From the NCBI RefSeq assembly GCF_003606285.1, contig NZ_CP028884.1:372001-436000 (forward strand): a stretch of DNA of 64,000 bases. Direction: 5' to 3'. Of this stretch, positions 47,677-55,683 are shown piece by piece. The translations under genes and the position numbers were made by a program. Source of the stretch: Borrelia turcica IST7. GTDB lineage: Bacteria > Spirochaetota > Spirochaetia > Borreliales > Borreliaceae. The notes beneath the pieces were generated by a model that was not told the origin of the DNA, searched no databases, and was given only the letters and a program-made list of their open reading frames with translations. Within the stretch, counting starts at the first letter, position 1. Each line of letters begins with the position of its first letter.

Positions 47677-48231
47677 TTAAATTTTCTCTATGTGTTGAAA
47701 ATCAACCTCAACAGGGGTTGATCTTCCAAAAATTTGAACTGCCACCTTTAATTTCTTTTTCTCATAATCGATAGACCCAATAGCACCTTCAAAAGAATCA
47801 AAAGGTCCTCCCTTAATTCTAACTCTCTCACCCTCTTCAAAATCATAAAGTATAAAAATAGACTTATCTGCCTTAATCTCTCCAGTAAGCATAAATACAC
47901 TCTTAACTTCCTCATCACTAATAGGAAGAGGTTTCTGTTCCTTACCAGTACCCACAAAACTTACAACACCCGGTATTTTAATAAGATTAGCCACAGTATC
48001 TTTCCACCCCACCTCAGGAAGATCTAATTCAACTAAAATATATCCCGGCCAAATCTTTCTCTCTCTTACTCTCTTTTTCCCATTTCTAATTTCCTCTACT
48101 CTTTCAATAGGAGCTCTAACATCCAAAACTTCACTACCTAAAACGCCCTCATTTATTAAAAGTTTTATCTCTTGTTCTATCTTTTTCTCATACTGGGAAA
48201 AAGTCTGCAATACATACCAAGCCCTAGACAT
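47677..48231 (-). CDS. nusG: Transcription elongation/antitermination factor NusG
   Basis: A 184-residue factor binding RNA polymerase. The N-terminal NGN domain (AWYVLQTFSQYEKKIEQEI... and RKIWPGYILVELDL) is followed by the C-terminal KOW domain (FEEGERVRIKGGPFDSFEGAIGSI), which in other bacteria contacts Rho or ribosomal protein S10. The length is normal. The ribosome site AAGG lies just inside the gap after secE. Confidence 0.97.
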   Translation of the reverse strand: MSRAWYVLQTFSQYEKKIEQEIKLLINEGVLGSEVLDVRAPIERVEEIRNGKKRVRERKIWPGYILVELDLPEVGWKDTVANLIKIPGVVSFVGTGKEQKPLPISDEEVKSVFMLTGEIKADKSIFILYDFEEGERVRIKGGPFDSFEGAIGSIDYEKKKLKVAVQIFGRSTPVEVDFQHIEKI

Positions 48232-48240
48232 AACTTTACC

Positions 48241-48411
48241 TTAAAAAACATAAGCTATAGCAAGATACATAACATAATCTACTACACCCAAAAAAATTGA
48301 AATAAAAAAAACTAACCAAAAAACTTGTTTTCCATTACCTATTACTTCACTATACTTAGGCCATGTTATTTTTTTAAGCTCTAACACACTTTCCTTAATA
48401 AATTTAAACAC
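48241..48411 (-). CDS. secE: Preprotein translocase subunit SecE (small gene)
   Basis: A 56-residue single-span SecE. It starts at GTG 48411, 6 bases after AAGGGG, and reads FKFIKESVLELKKITWPK, the conserved amphipathic helix with the ITWP motif. One membrane segment (VFWLVFFISIFLGVVDYV) and a short tail ending in YVF follow. It supports the SecY channel. Its stop (48241-48243) sits at the ribosome site of nusG, the usual partner. Confidence 0.93.
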   Translation of the reverse strand: MFKFIKESVLELKKITWPKYSEVIGNGKQVFWLVFFISIFLGVVDYVMYLAIAYVF

Positions 48412-48439
48412 TAAAAGCCCCTTTATTAATTCAAGACAA

Positions 48440-48512
48440 CAGGTCAGGAGGGATTCGAACCCCCAACATGCGGTTTTGGAGACCGCCGTTCTACCATTAG
48501 AACTACTGACCT
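48440..48512 (-). tRNA. tRNA-Trp (CCA)
   Basis: The minus strand folds as a complete tRNA: acceptor AGGTCAG with CTGACCT (7 bp), D-arm with GGT, anticodon stem GCGGT/ACCGC around CTCCAAA (anticodon CCA), and a T-arm with GGTTCGAAT. G follows as the discriminator base, as expected for Trp. No CCA is encoded. It lies between rpmG and secE. Confidence 0.96.
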
Positions 48513-48523
48513 ATGACTTACAG

Positions 48524-48703
48524 TTATTTTATTTTCCCTTCTTTATGAAGAGTATGCTTTCTAAGAATCGGACAATATTTCATTAACTCTAATTTTTCTT
48601 GTCTATTACGCCTATTTTTAGTAGTTGTATAATTTCTAATACCTGTTTCTTCACACACCAAAGCTATAAGTTCAACAGCACCCTTACCTTTCTTCTTACT
48701 CAT
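48524..48703 (-). CDS. rpmG: 50S ribosomal protein L33 (small gene)
   Basis: A 59-residue basic protein with the L33 pattern: [19 protein letters not shown], then [13 protein letters not shown] and [18 protein letters not shown]. Only two Cys are present (one in VCEE, one in KYCP), so the four-Cys zinc site is incomplete. The ATG at 48703 has GAGGGG upstream. It lies between tRNA-Thr and tRNA-Trp in the same transcript. Confidence 0.95.
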   Translation of the reverse strand: MSKKKGKGAVELIALVCEETGIRNYTTTKNRRNRQEKLELMKYCPILRKHTLHKEGKIK

Positions 48704-48724
48704 AATAACACCCCTCTATACAAA

Positions 48725-48797
48725 AGCCCCCAATCGGACTTGAACCGACGACCCCCACCTTACCATGGTGGTGCTCTACCAGCTGAGCTATAAGGGC
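48725..48797 (-). tRNA. tRNA-Thr (GGT)
   Basis: The minus strand gives GCCCTTA paired with TGGGGGC (two G-U wobbles), D-arm AGCTCAGCTGGTAGAGC, an anticodon loop ATGGTAA within CCACC/GGTGG (anticodon GGT), and T-arm GTCGGTTCAAGTCCGAT. The discriminator base is T and no CCA is encoded. It is the first gene of the long expression operon. Confidence 0.95.
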
Positions 48798-48820
48798 ATT
48801 ACTTCCCTTTACAATAAACT

Positions 48821-48848
48821 CTTGTATCATGTTAATTGATTATCTCAA
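48821..48848 (-). promoter_or_regulatory. Promoter for the tRNA-Thr-rpmG-tRNA-Trp-secE-nusG operon
   Basis: On the minus strand TTGAGA (48843-48848) and TACAAG (48821-48826) are 16 bases apart, with TGA directly before the -10 box (extended -10). The -10 box is 23 bases upstream of the tRNA-Thr 5' end, a suitable distance for a short tRNA leader. Confidence 0.55.
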
Positions 48849-48882
48849 AAAAGACAAGTATCCATATTATATTTTTAATTTC

Positions 48883-49728
48883 TTACCTTATAATAACGAG
48901 CTTACCCTCTCTTAAAAGATTAATATTATTTTTATTTGAAAATAATTTATTAATAGAACATTCATCAAGTATTATATCTGACCCATTCTTACCATAAACT
49001 CCCTTAGCAACCAACTTTAAAGGATAATCTCCAATTCTATCTTTATTCCTATAAGAAATATCATCTGTATACTCAAGCATGCCCCATCTCCTTAATGCAT
49101 CTGGCTCAACCATTCTCTTATCAAAATAAAGTTTAATATTTTCATCATAAATTTTAATAAAGAAAGAATCTTTCAACCTAACAAGACCCGAAGAAGATTC
49201 ATAGTCATCCCCTGCATAAATAACAATACCAGTATAAAATTGATCAGCACTTGTATTCATCAATGGATAAAAAGCCCTATAAGGTTTATCATGAGACAAA
49301 AATAAGTTAATAAAATCAGGGAAAAGATAAAGCTCATATCTAACAGTTATATTTCTCAAGTCCTCTGAATATTTTATGTAACCCCTCTTTAAAATGTTAT
49401 CAAGTCCTGAAAAATAAAGTATTAAATGAGGATCCGAATTAAAATAATCCTTAAAAGTATTATCAGAATCAATCACCATTTCAAAAAGAGACTGCCTTAT
49501 TAAAGAGTCCTTGAAATCATTAATACTTAACATCAATCTAGAAGTAGAATTAAGGCCAACTCTACCAAATTTATTTTCGTCAACTGTTTTACTAATATCG
49601 AAATAAACAACCTTTTTATTCCAATCAATTGTTCTCTCTATGCTCGCCCCAGAACTAGAATCCTTTATTACAGAAGCATTAGAATAAAATAAAAGAAAAA
49701 ATTTAAAAAGGATATTAAGTAAATTCAC
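48883..49728 (-). CDS. Conserved exported protein of unknown function
   Basis: A 281-residue protein with an N-terminal signal sequence (MNLLNILFKFFLLFYSNAS). The mature part is rich in Tyr, Asp and Asn with many predicted strands (KKVVYFDISKTVDEN, YIKYSEDLRNITVRYELYLFP, GDYPLKLVAKGVYGKNGSD). No Cys lipobox and no C-terminal anchor are present, so it is probably periplasmic. It follows the lipoprotein gene by 9 bases and is read in the same direction. No family recognised. Confidence 0.72.
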   Translation of the reverse strand: MNLLNILFKFFLLFYSNASVIKDSSSGASIERTIDWNKKVVYFDISKTVDENKFGRVGLNSTSRLMLSINDFKDSLIRQSLFEMVIDSDNTFKDYFNSDPHLILYFSGLDNILKRGYIKYSEDLRNITVRYELYLFPDFINLFLSHDKPYRAFYPLMNTSADQFYTGIVIYAGDDYESSSGLVRLKDSFFIKIYDENIKLYFDKRMVEPDALRRWGMLEYTDDISYRNKDRIGDYPLKLVAKGVYGKNGSDIILDECSINKLFSNKNNINLLREGKLVIIR

Positions 49729-49737
49729 ATTAAGTCC

Positions 49738-50760
49738 CTATTTTTTCCCCAAATAAACTCCTATCCAAGCCCAACCATTATTAATTTCCGGATCTTTTGG
49801 ATAAGAAATTTTTTTAAAGACAAAATACCATTCCCATATGTGCTCCCAGCCGGTAGATTCAAGATAAGAGATATCATCACTAGAATCAGCCTCAAAGCTA
49901 TTTGCAAACTGTATCCCATTTTTTCGTCTACTTCCAAGTTTAATCATTGTTGTCAAAAAACTATTCGTATTAATTGAATTACCCCTACCTCCTCTCTGGT
50001 CCCAACTCTGAATAAAAAAGTTATGCTTATCTCTTATACTCAGCAACTTTGCCGTATTCCCAGAATAAACATACTTCTTAACATCTTGAATTAAATCACT
50101 CAAATTTCTATAAACTACAAATTCCGGATTATCATAATAATTAACCTTAGTACTAACATTAGAATAATCTCGCAAATCCATTTTCAAGCTTGACCTTGGA
50201 ACTGAAAGCAACTTTTTATAATAAAAATATGCCTCATCATATTCTTGTATACTCTCTAAGTCTAGAGCAAGATGGTAATAATAACTACCTCTATCTTCTT
50301 CTTTAATACTATCGGCATTACTGCTAAGCAATAATTTATAATACTGAATCTTATTACCAGCTTCAATATTTAAACTGACTACCTTTTTAGCAATTTCTAC
50401 TTTTACAGAACTATTTTCATAAACATAATCATCAAAATTATTGACAACATACCTATAATAAGTAAAAGCCACCAAATCTTCCTTCATAGCAGCATATATA
50501 TTTCCCATCAAATACAAATATAAAGGATAATATTCTCTGCTCTCGTCATTAGCAATTCCTTGATTTACAATCATTAAAGCTTTTTCATAATTTTTATTCC
50601 GAATATAAATATTCACTATCCTATCAACAATAAGAAATCTATCTAATCCATTTTTACTTGACTCTTCTAAAAGATATATGAGATTTTGAATTTCTCTCTG
50701 CTTAACTTTACAAGCACTTAAAACCAAAATTAGTCCAAATAATTGAATTAATAACCTCAT
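49738..50760 (-). CDS. TPR-like lipoprotein
   Basis: A 340-residue lipoprotein: MRLLIQLFGLILVLSAC gives a clear lipobox (LSAC). The mature part has helix pairs of TPR type (NYEKALMIVNQGIANDES, YPLYLYLMGNIYAAMKEDLVAFTYYRYV, YYHLALDLESIQEYDEAYFYYKKLL) up to about residue 200. A distinct C-terminal domain (SWDQRGGRGNSIN..., GWEHIWEWYFVFKKIS, GWAWIGVYLGKK) follows. ATG 50760 begins the signal peptide; an open frame continuing upstream to 50844 would overlap the divergent gene. Probably a periplasmic scaffold. Function unknown. Confidence 0.78.
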   Translation of the reverse strand: MRLLIQLFGLILVLSACKVKQREIQNLIYLLEESSKNGLDRFLIVDRIVNIYIRNKNYEKALMIVNQGIANDESREYYPLYLYLMGNIYAAMKEDLVAFTYYRYVVNNFDDYVYENSSVKVEIAKKVVSLNIEAGNKIQYYKLLLSSNADSIKEEDRGSYYYHLALDLESIQEYDEAYFYYKKLLSVPRSSLKMDLRDYSNVSTKVNYYDNPEFVVYRNLSDLIQDVKKYVYSGNTAKLLSIRDKHNFFIQSWDQRGGRGNSINTNSFLTTMIKLGSRRKNGIQFANSFEADSSDDISYLESTGWEHIWEWYFVFKKISYPKDPEINNGWAWIGVYLGKK

Positions 50761-50835
50761 TGCCTTTATTATATAATGGAAGTTATGTATAACAAAACAT
50801 ATCCCAAACTCAATAAACTCATCAAGCATTTTAAC

Positions 50836-52104
50836 ATGAATCAAAAATCAATTTACATTGTATTTCTTGTATTTTTCCTATGTTGTTTTAATAAAACCAA
50901 TAAGTATGGCATTGTCCTAGATTCAACAAACAGAGAAAAGCTTCCAAACGGTTCTCTTGTTACAATAGAGAATGCTAGTCAAAATAAAAAAACAATAACA
51001 ATAAAGCATAATGAGACTAAATTTATAGTACATAAATTCACAATACAAGAATTTCACACAAAAGAAGATGCAGCAAATTTTAGATTAAGCTTTATGCCAT
51101 ACATAAACAAATATGCCATAAGTAAAAAAGACATCCTACCTTTAAGAGAATCTCCTGATAACTATAAGGACAACATAATATACAGAATCCCAAAGGACTC
51201 TATCTTAAAGATAATAAGCATTGGACAAGAAACACAAGCTGGCTCTCTTAAAGGTAGATGGATATATCTTTTAACAAAAGATGGATACAAGGGATATGTT
51301 TTTGACTATGCACTCGAAATTTTTGATAATATTACGGGTAAAATAATCACAAATCCACTAGATCAATCCTCACAGGACAATATCATAAATACATTTAAAA
51401 ATATTAAATATTTAAGACCACTTTACTATGAAAAAATGATTGCCAACCGTACTTACGACACTAACCTATTTAAGAAAGACTATGGTTTATTTTTTACCCC
51501 ACAAAATGAAATAAAGATAAATATGCCTGAATTAAGCTTAACTTTTAAATTTGATATTGTTGACGCCGTTAAACCAAATGGATTTTTGTTCAGATCTAAC
51601 AATTCAGATAAAGATTTTATTCTTCTAGAAAAGGAATCTTCAAATTACTATAATTCATACATAAAGGTTAAAGAACATGATTTTGAAGCAAAATTTGTTA
51701 TTATTGAACAAATCATTGAAAAAATTATACTTGAAGTAGACAAACAAAATAAAAACTTAATACACAGTTTAATATCTTATGGAACATTAGAAAATGAAAC
51801 ATATGGAAATATCGAATTTAAAGAAGATGGAACTTTTATTTGGGTAAAAGACTCAAAATTAAAAAATTTACCTAGTTCTGGAAAGTTTAAAATAATAGGA
51901 TTTACTCCAAATTTACAAATCTCATATAAAAATGCTATAAAGTTTATTACTAATGATAACAAAGAATATTTTTGTCTACTAGACTATACCAATAATGCTC
52001 TACAACTCATATTTATAAATCCTGAAAATGTTGAAGATGACATAATAATTGACGACAAGGATAAAATTGCAGTAATATTGTTCAGTAAGAGTCGCTCTGC
52101 TTAA
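50836..52104 (+). CDS. SH3-domain lipoprotein
   Basis: A 422-residue lipoprotein. The signal peptide MNQKSIYIVFLVFFLCC offers a lipobox at FFLCC. Residues about 90-150 form a bacterial SH3 domain (DILPLRESPDNY, DSILKIISIG, GRWIYLLTKDGYKGYVFDY). The rest is beta-rich without recognised family. Bacterial SH3 domains commonly bind peptidoglycan, so a wall-associated role is plausible but inferred. I chose ATG 50836 because a signal peptide begins there; the open frame runs 20 codons upstream. Divergent from the TPR-like lipoprotein. Confidence 0.75.
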   Translation: MNQKSIYIVFLVFFLCCFNKTNKYGIVLDSTNREKLPNGSLVTIENASQNKKTITIKHNETKFIVHKFTIQEFHTKEDAANFRLSFMPYINKYAISKKDILPLRESPDNYKDNIIYRIPKDSILKIISIGQETQAGSLKGRWIYLLTKDGYKGYVFDYALEIFDNITGKIITNPLDQSSQDNIINTFKNIKYLRPLYYEKMIANRTYDTNLFKKDYGLFFTPQNEIKINMPELSLTFKFDIVDAVKPNGFLFRSNNSDKDFILLEKESSNYYNSYIKVKEHDFEAKFVIIEQIIEKIILEVDKQNKNLIHSLISYGTLENETYGNIEFKEDGTFIWVKDSKLKNLPSSGKFKIIGFTPNLQISYKNAIKFITNDNKEYFCLLDYTNNALQLIFINPENVEDDIIIDDKDKIAVILFSKSRSA

Positions 52105-52148
52105 ACTAAATTTACAAACAGTCTTAAATTCGTTAAAGGTTATAATCA

Positions 52149-52802
52149 ATGTTAACAATATTTATGTTATTAACACAATTTATTGTACCTCTTCATGCAA
52201 ATGAGAATACTACAATAATACAAACATTATCAAAAACACTTTACAATACTACTAACCAAGAACATACAGTTAACAAAGAAAAATTAGATAATTTCGTATC
52301 ATCAATAAACTTAAATAATAATGATACTCTAAAATATTTGCAAACAATAAAAAATGATTTTTTAATCACATCCGTATATTTCAAAAATATAGAAGGCACT
52401 ATTATCGCTCTAAGTATCGGAGCAGAAATAAATTATCAATATAAACTATCTCCATTATCAATTTCAATCATCAACAACGATTTAGAAACTACAAAAACAT
52501 TAATAGACTACGGAATAAACATTAATAAAATAGATGAAACAGAACATCCATCAATATTTTGGGCAATATACTTAAACAACGAAGGAATATTCAATCTTTT
52601 AGCAGAAAAAGGAGCTGATTTAAGCTTTACTCTTAAAAATGGTAAAACGCCTTTGCAAGCTGCAATAGAGATTGAAAACACCAACCTAATCGAACTATTA
52701 CTTAAAAAAAATACTTATATTACAGACAATTATAAAAAAGAAATTAAGAACATCAAAAACAAAAATATAAGAAATATTTTCAAGAAATATAAAACAATTT
52801 AG
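52149..52802 (+). CDS. Exported ankyrin-repeat protein
   Basis: A 217-residue protein with a signal-like N-terminus (MLTIFMLLTQFIVPLHA, cleavage after HA) and three to four ankyrin repeats. Examples are SPLSISIINNDLETTKTLID, HPSIFWAIYLNNEGIFNLLA with EKGADLSFT, and GKTPLQAAIEIENTNLIELL. Ankyrin repeats are protein-binding platforms. A periplasmic location is suggested by the signal. It follows the SH3-domain lipoprotein by 44 bases and ends 5 bases before the convergent gene. Confidence 0.78.
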   Translation: MLTIFMLLTQFIVPLHANENTTIIQTLSKTLYNTTNQEHTVNKEKLDNFVSSINLNNNDTLKYLQTIKNDFLITSVYFKNIEGTIIALSIGAEINYQYKLSPLSISIINNDLETTKTLIDYGININKIDETEHPSIFWAIYLNNEGIFNLLAEKGADLSFTLKNGKTPLQAAIEIENTNLIELLLKKNTYITDNYKKEIKNIKNKNIRNIFKKYKTI

Positions 52803-52807
52803 ATTAA

Positions 52808-54388
52808 TTAGTATCCATCCGACATCTCAATATTTTTATCTCTATCAAGAAGATCTTTATATACAAAAGATTTCCTACTAAGCTGTTCTTTCAAATCTTT
52901 CGAAAAAGGTGCATTTCTCCACATTACACCACGAACCATTTTCTCAACCTTTTGTATACCCTTACTTTCCTTATCTATCCAGAGAAAATAATCATCTAGA
53001 AAGACATTTTTAATATTACCTTTCTTAATAAATTTAGAATAGTATTCATAATACTGACCCGTTATCCCTGTTTCCATCCATCTAAACGATGCTTGTTCCT
53101 TAGCAAGTTCCCACAAAAAATCTCCAATACCTAAAATAATAGCCTTTCTTAAATCCTTAGAATACATAGGAATCAATATTTTACCTCGTCCCTTAGCTCG
53201 ATTTTTAACATCAATAGGCTCCCAACAAACTCCCCTCTCACCGTAAGATGGAATTAAGATAAAATAAGGAACTATTCTTAAAAAATCTCCTCTATAATTT
53301 TTATGAAAAATTTTAGGTTGAATATCTTCAATCTCTCTAACAAGTTGAATAACTCTCTCTCTACTGCCAAAAAAATTAGGATTTGCAACTACATTACTCT
53401 TAAGCAATATCGGGAAATGATTCCCTCTAGGTCCAATAGTAAGCTTATTAGCTTCCATTAAAGATCCCACCTCCTCTACTGCAATGGTAGATGAACCAGG
53501 AACATCAATATCTCGAATTTTATTTTTAATCTCAACAAGTTCTTTATTTGACTCTTCAATTTTAGAAACCAAAGACACAACTTCTCTGCTACATTTAATA
53601 AGATTATCAATATAATCAGAAGCATAATTTAAAGGTTTTAAAATATCATCAGAATAAAACTCGTTTATTCCAAACTCAGACATAAAATTCTCATGTGGTG
53701 GACTATCAACAAATAAAAATTCAAACATACTTTTTAATTTATCAATGGCCTCAACTCTTGTGACATCACTCTTCTTAAGGCTACTCTTTGCAAAATCAAT
53801 ATTGGCTAGCAGCTTTTCTTGCTTATTAAGTAATATCTTTTTTATATCCTCATCTTTAATGCTATCCATTGGCTCATCTACAGCAAGCTTTCTGAGCTTT
53901 AACTCATTAACGCCATATATCCATTCATCAAAATAAATAAACGGTTCATTATAATTATTATCCCAAATGGTTTTTGAAATTAAAGACTTAAGTTCACTAC
54001 CAAGAGCATTTGGCAGAAGAGCTGCAAATCTAAATAAAATTTTCTGCTCTTGAGTCAAATTTGAAACATTTTGAGCAATTGATTTCAAAAATTCCCAATA
54101 AACACTAATCATCTGCCTATATTTGGCAATCTTGTCACCTTCTTCTGTTGAAGAAGGATTTAAATAATCTAGTAATAACCTATGAAGCCTAGAGCCAATC
54201 TCTTTATCGCTTAAGATAAGATTCTTATAATAATCATCAGTAAAAAAATCCTTATCATGTTCTTCTAAAGCATTAATTTCGGGCAACCTTAAATTCAAAT
54301 CTGTATTAACTAAATCTGGATACCTATACAAGATTTTCTCCCAAAAATCGGCCTGTAAATGCCATCTACTAATAAATAGTAATGCCAA
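52808..54388 (-). CDS. Conserved Borrelia protein of unknown function
   Basis: A 526-residue soluble protein without signal peptide. A coiled-coil stretch lies near residues 285-315 (VSLVSKIEESNKELVEIKNKIRD). The C-terminal half has conserved-looking blocks rich in Gly and aromatic residues (LTIGPRGNHFPILLKSN, FFGSRERVIQLVREIE, ILIPSYGERGVCWEP). It starts at TTG 54388, immediately after an in-frame stop and with no good ribosome site, so the true start may be further in. By order it is BB0400-like. Function cannot be assigned. Confidence 0.7.
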   Translation of the reverse strand: MALLFISRWHLQADFWEKILYRYPDLVNTDLNLRLPEINALEEHDKDFFTDDYYKNLILSDKEIGSRLHRLLLDYLNPSSTEEGDKIAKYRQMISVYWEFLKSIAQNVSNLTQEQKILFRFAALLPNALGSELKSLISKTIWDNNYNEPFIYFDEWIYGVNELKLRKLAVDEPMDSIKDEDIKKILLNKQEKLLANIDFAKSSLKKSDVTRVEAIDKLKSMFEFLFVDSPPHENFMSEFGINEFYSDDILKPLNYASDYIDNLIKCSREVVSLVSKIEESNKELVEIKNKIRDIDVPGSSTIAVEEVGSLMEANKLTIGPRGNHFPILLKSNVVANPNFFGSRERVIQLVREIEDIQPKIFHKNYRGDFLRIVPYFILIPSYGERGVCWEPIDVKNRAKGRGKILIPMYSKDLRKAIILGIGDFLWELAKEQASFRWMETGITGQYYEYYSKFIKKGNIKNVFLDDYFLWIDKESKGIQKVEKMVRGVMWRNAPFSKDLKEQLSRKSFVYKDLLDRDKNIEMSDGY

Positions 54389-54420
54389 AGTTTATATTTA
54401 CCAAAAAATTTAGTAAGATT

Positions 54421-54428
54421 GATATACT
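54421..54428 (+). promoter_or_regulatory. Extended -10 promoter for the DAACS-like transporter
   Basis: TGATATACT (T at 54420 included) is an extended -10 element about 40 bases before the ATG at 54469. No good -35 is visible. Confidence 0.45.
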
Positions 54429-54468
54429 ATAGAAATTCTTTTTTTAAAAAATCTCAAAGGAATAAATT

Positions 54469-55659
54469 ATGACCACAAAAGTAAAATTTTTTCTAACAAT
54501 ACCTATTGGAATACTTATTGGACTCTTTTTCCCCTCTGATATTTACAACACACTATCGCACATTTTTATAAGACTTGCCTACTTCTCCTTAATTCCTTTT
54601 TTAATATTCTCAATACCACTCGGAATAGAAAATATTATTGAAAACAAACAATTTAAAAAACTATTTGGAAAAACAATTTATTATGGAATTTTAATCAATG
54701 CTATGGGAGTCATTACTTCAATCGCAGTCGCAACAATATATATCCCACAAAGAATTCCAATCTTAGACAAAAATATTAAAAATTTATACATATTTGATAA
54801 ATCAGAATTTCTTGAAACATTTTTCCCAAAAAACATTTTTACAATACTCACAAGTAGCAATCCAAATCTCTTAAGTATTTATATTATCTCAATAATTATT
54901 GGTACTAGTTTTTACTATGCAAAACAAAAGGGAAGAATTGCTAGAGAGCTTATTTTAAGCACTTCAAACCTTTTTTATAATGCAAACGGAATAGTAGTTA
55001 ATATATTAAATTTTGGAATCATTTTCATCACAGCAGCATATACTAACAACTTAAGAAATTTTAAAGATTATCAATATTACATAAATAGCATACTATTTTT
55101 CTCCTCATGGACGCTTATTATTATTTTAATAATAATTCCAATGATCAGTTATCAATTAACTAAAAACTTTAAATTGGCATATAAGAGTATAATAATCTCA
55201 TTTCAAAACATAATATTTGCAGGTCTGACAATGGATGCTTATTCCCCTTATTCTGTGTTAATAGAAGATATCAAAAATGAAAGAATAAACATAAAAAAAT
55301 CAATCATTACAAACATACCATTAATCAACTTTATTTCTAAATTCGGAACAATTTTCATTTCAACAATTTCATTCTTTATTATTTTAAAATCTTATTCTAG
55401 CCTACCCATATCAATTTATGAAATAAGTTACATGAGCGCATTGGCATTTCTTTTTATTTTTGCATTTCCACACATACCAAATAGTTTGATTTACATAATT
55501 ACAATGCTATGTTCAACTTATACAAAAGGGATTGAACTTAGTTACTCTAATATAACCCCAATACTTCCAATATTAACATCCCTAGCCTTAATGATTGACT
55601 TCACATTCAATGTTGCAATAATACACATAGTAAATTTCAATGAATTAAGAGAAACTTAA
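54469..55659 (+). CDS. Divergent DAACS (glutamate/dicarboxylate symporter-like) transporter
   Basis: A 396-residue membrane protein with eight or more hydrophobic segments and the order of a DAACS carrier: FLTIPIGILIGLFFPSD at the N-terminus, LAYFSLIPFLIFSIPLG as TM2, and TFFPKNIFTILTSSNPNLLSIYIISIIIGTSFYYA as TM4/5. The usual substrate hallmarks are missing: the Ser-rich hairpin tip and the NMDGT motif (here NFISKFGT). Glutamate specificity, as annotated for BB0401, is therefore uncertain. An AAAGGA ribosome site precedes the ATG. Convergent with proS. Confidence 0.8.
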   Translation: MTTKVKFFLTIPIGILIGLFFPSDIYNTLSHIFIRLAYFSLIPFLIFSIPLGIENIIENKQFKKLFGKTIYYGILINAMGVITSIAVATIYIPQRIPILDKNIKNLYIFDKSEFLETFFPKNIFTILTSSNPNLLSIYIISIIIGTSFYYAKQKGRIARELILSTSNLFYNANGIVVNILNFGIIFITAAYTNNLRNFKDYQYYINSILFFSSWTLIIILIIIPMISYQLTKNFKLAYKSIIISFQNIIFAGLTMDAYSPYSVLIEDIKNERINIKKSIITNIPLINFISKFGTIFISTISFFIILKSYSSLPISIYEISYMSALAFLFIFAFPHIPNSLIYIITMLCSTYTKGIELSYSNITPILPILTSLALMIDFTFNVAIIHIVNFNELRET

Positions 55660-55683
55660 ATACTAGATAACAAGATTCAAGCA

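Noticed and set aside
48599-48793. 64-codon plus-strand frame
   Set aside because: It lies across rpmG and tRNA-Thr on the opposite strand, which are both certain.
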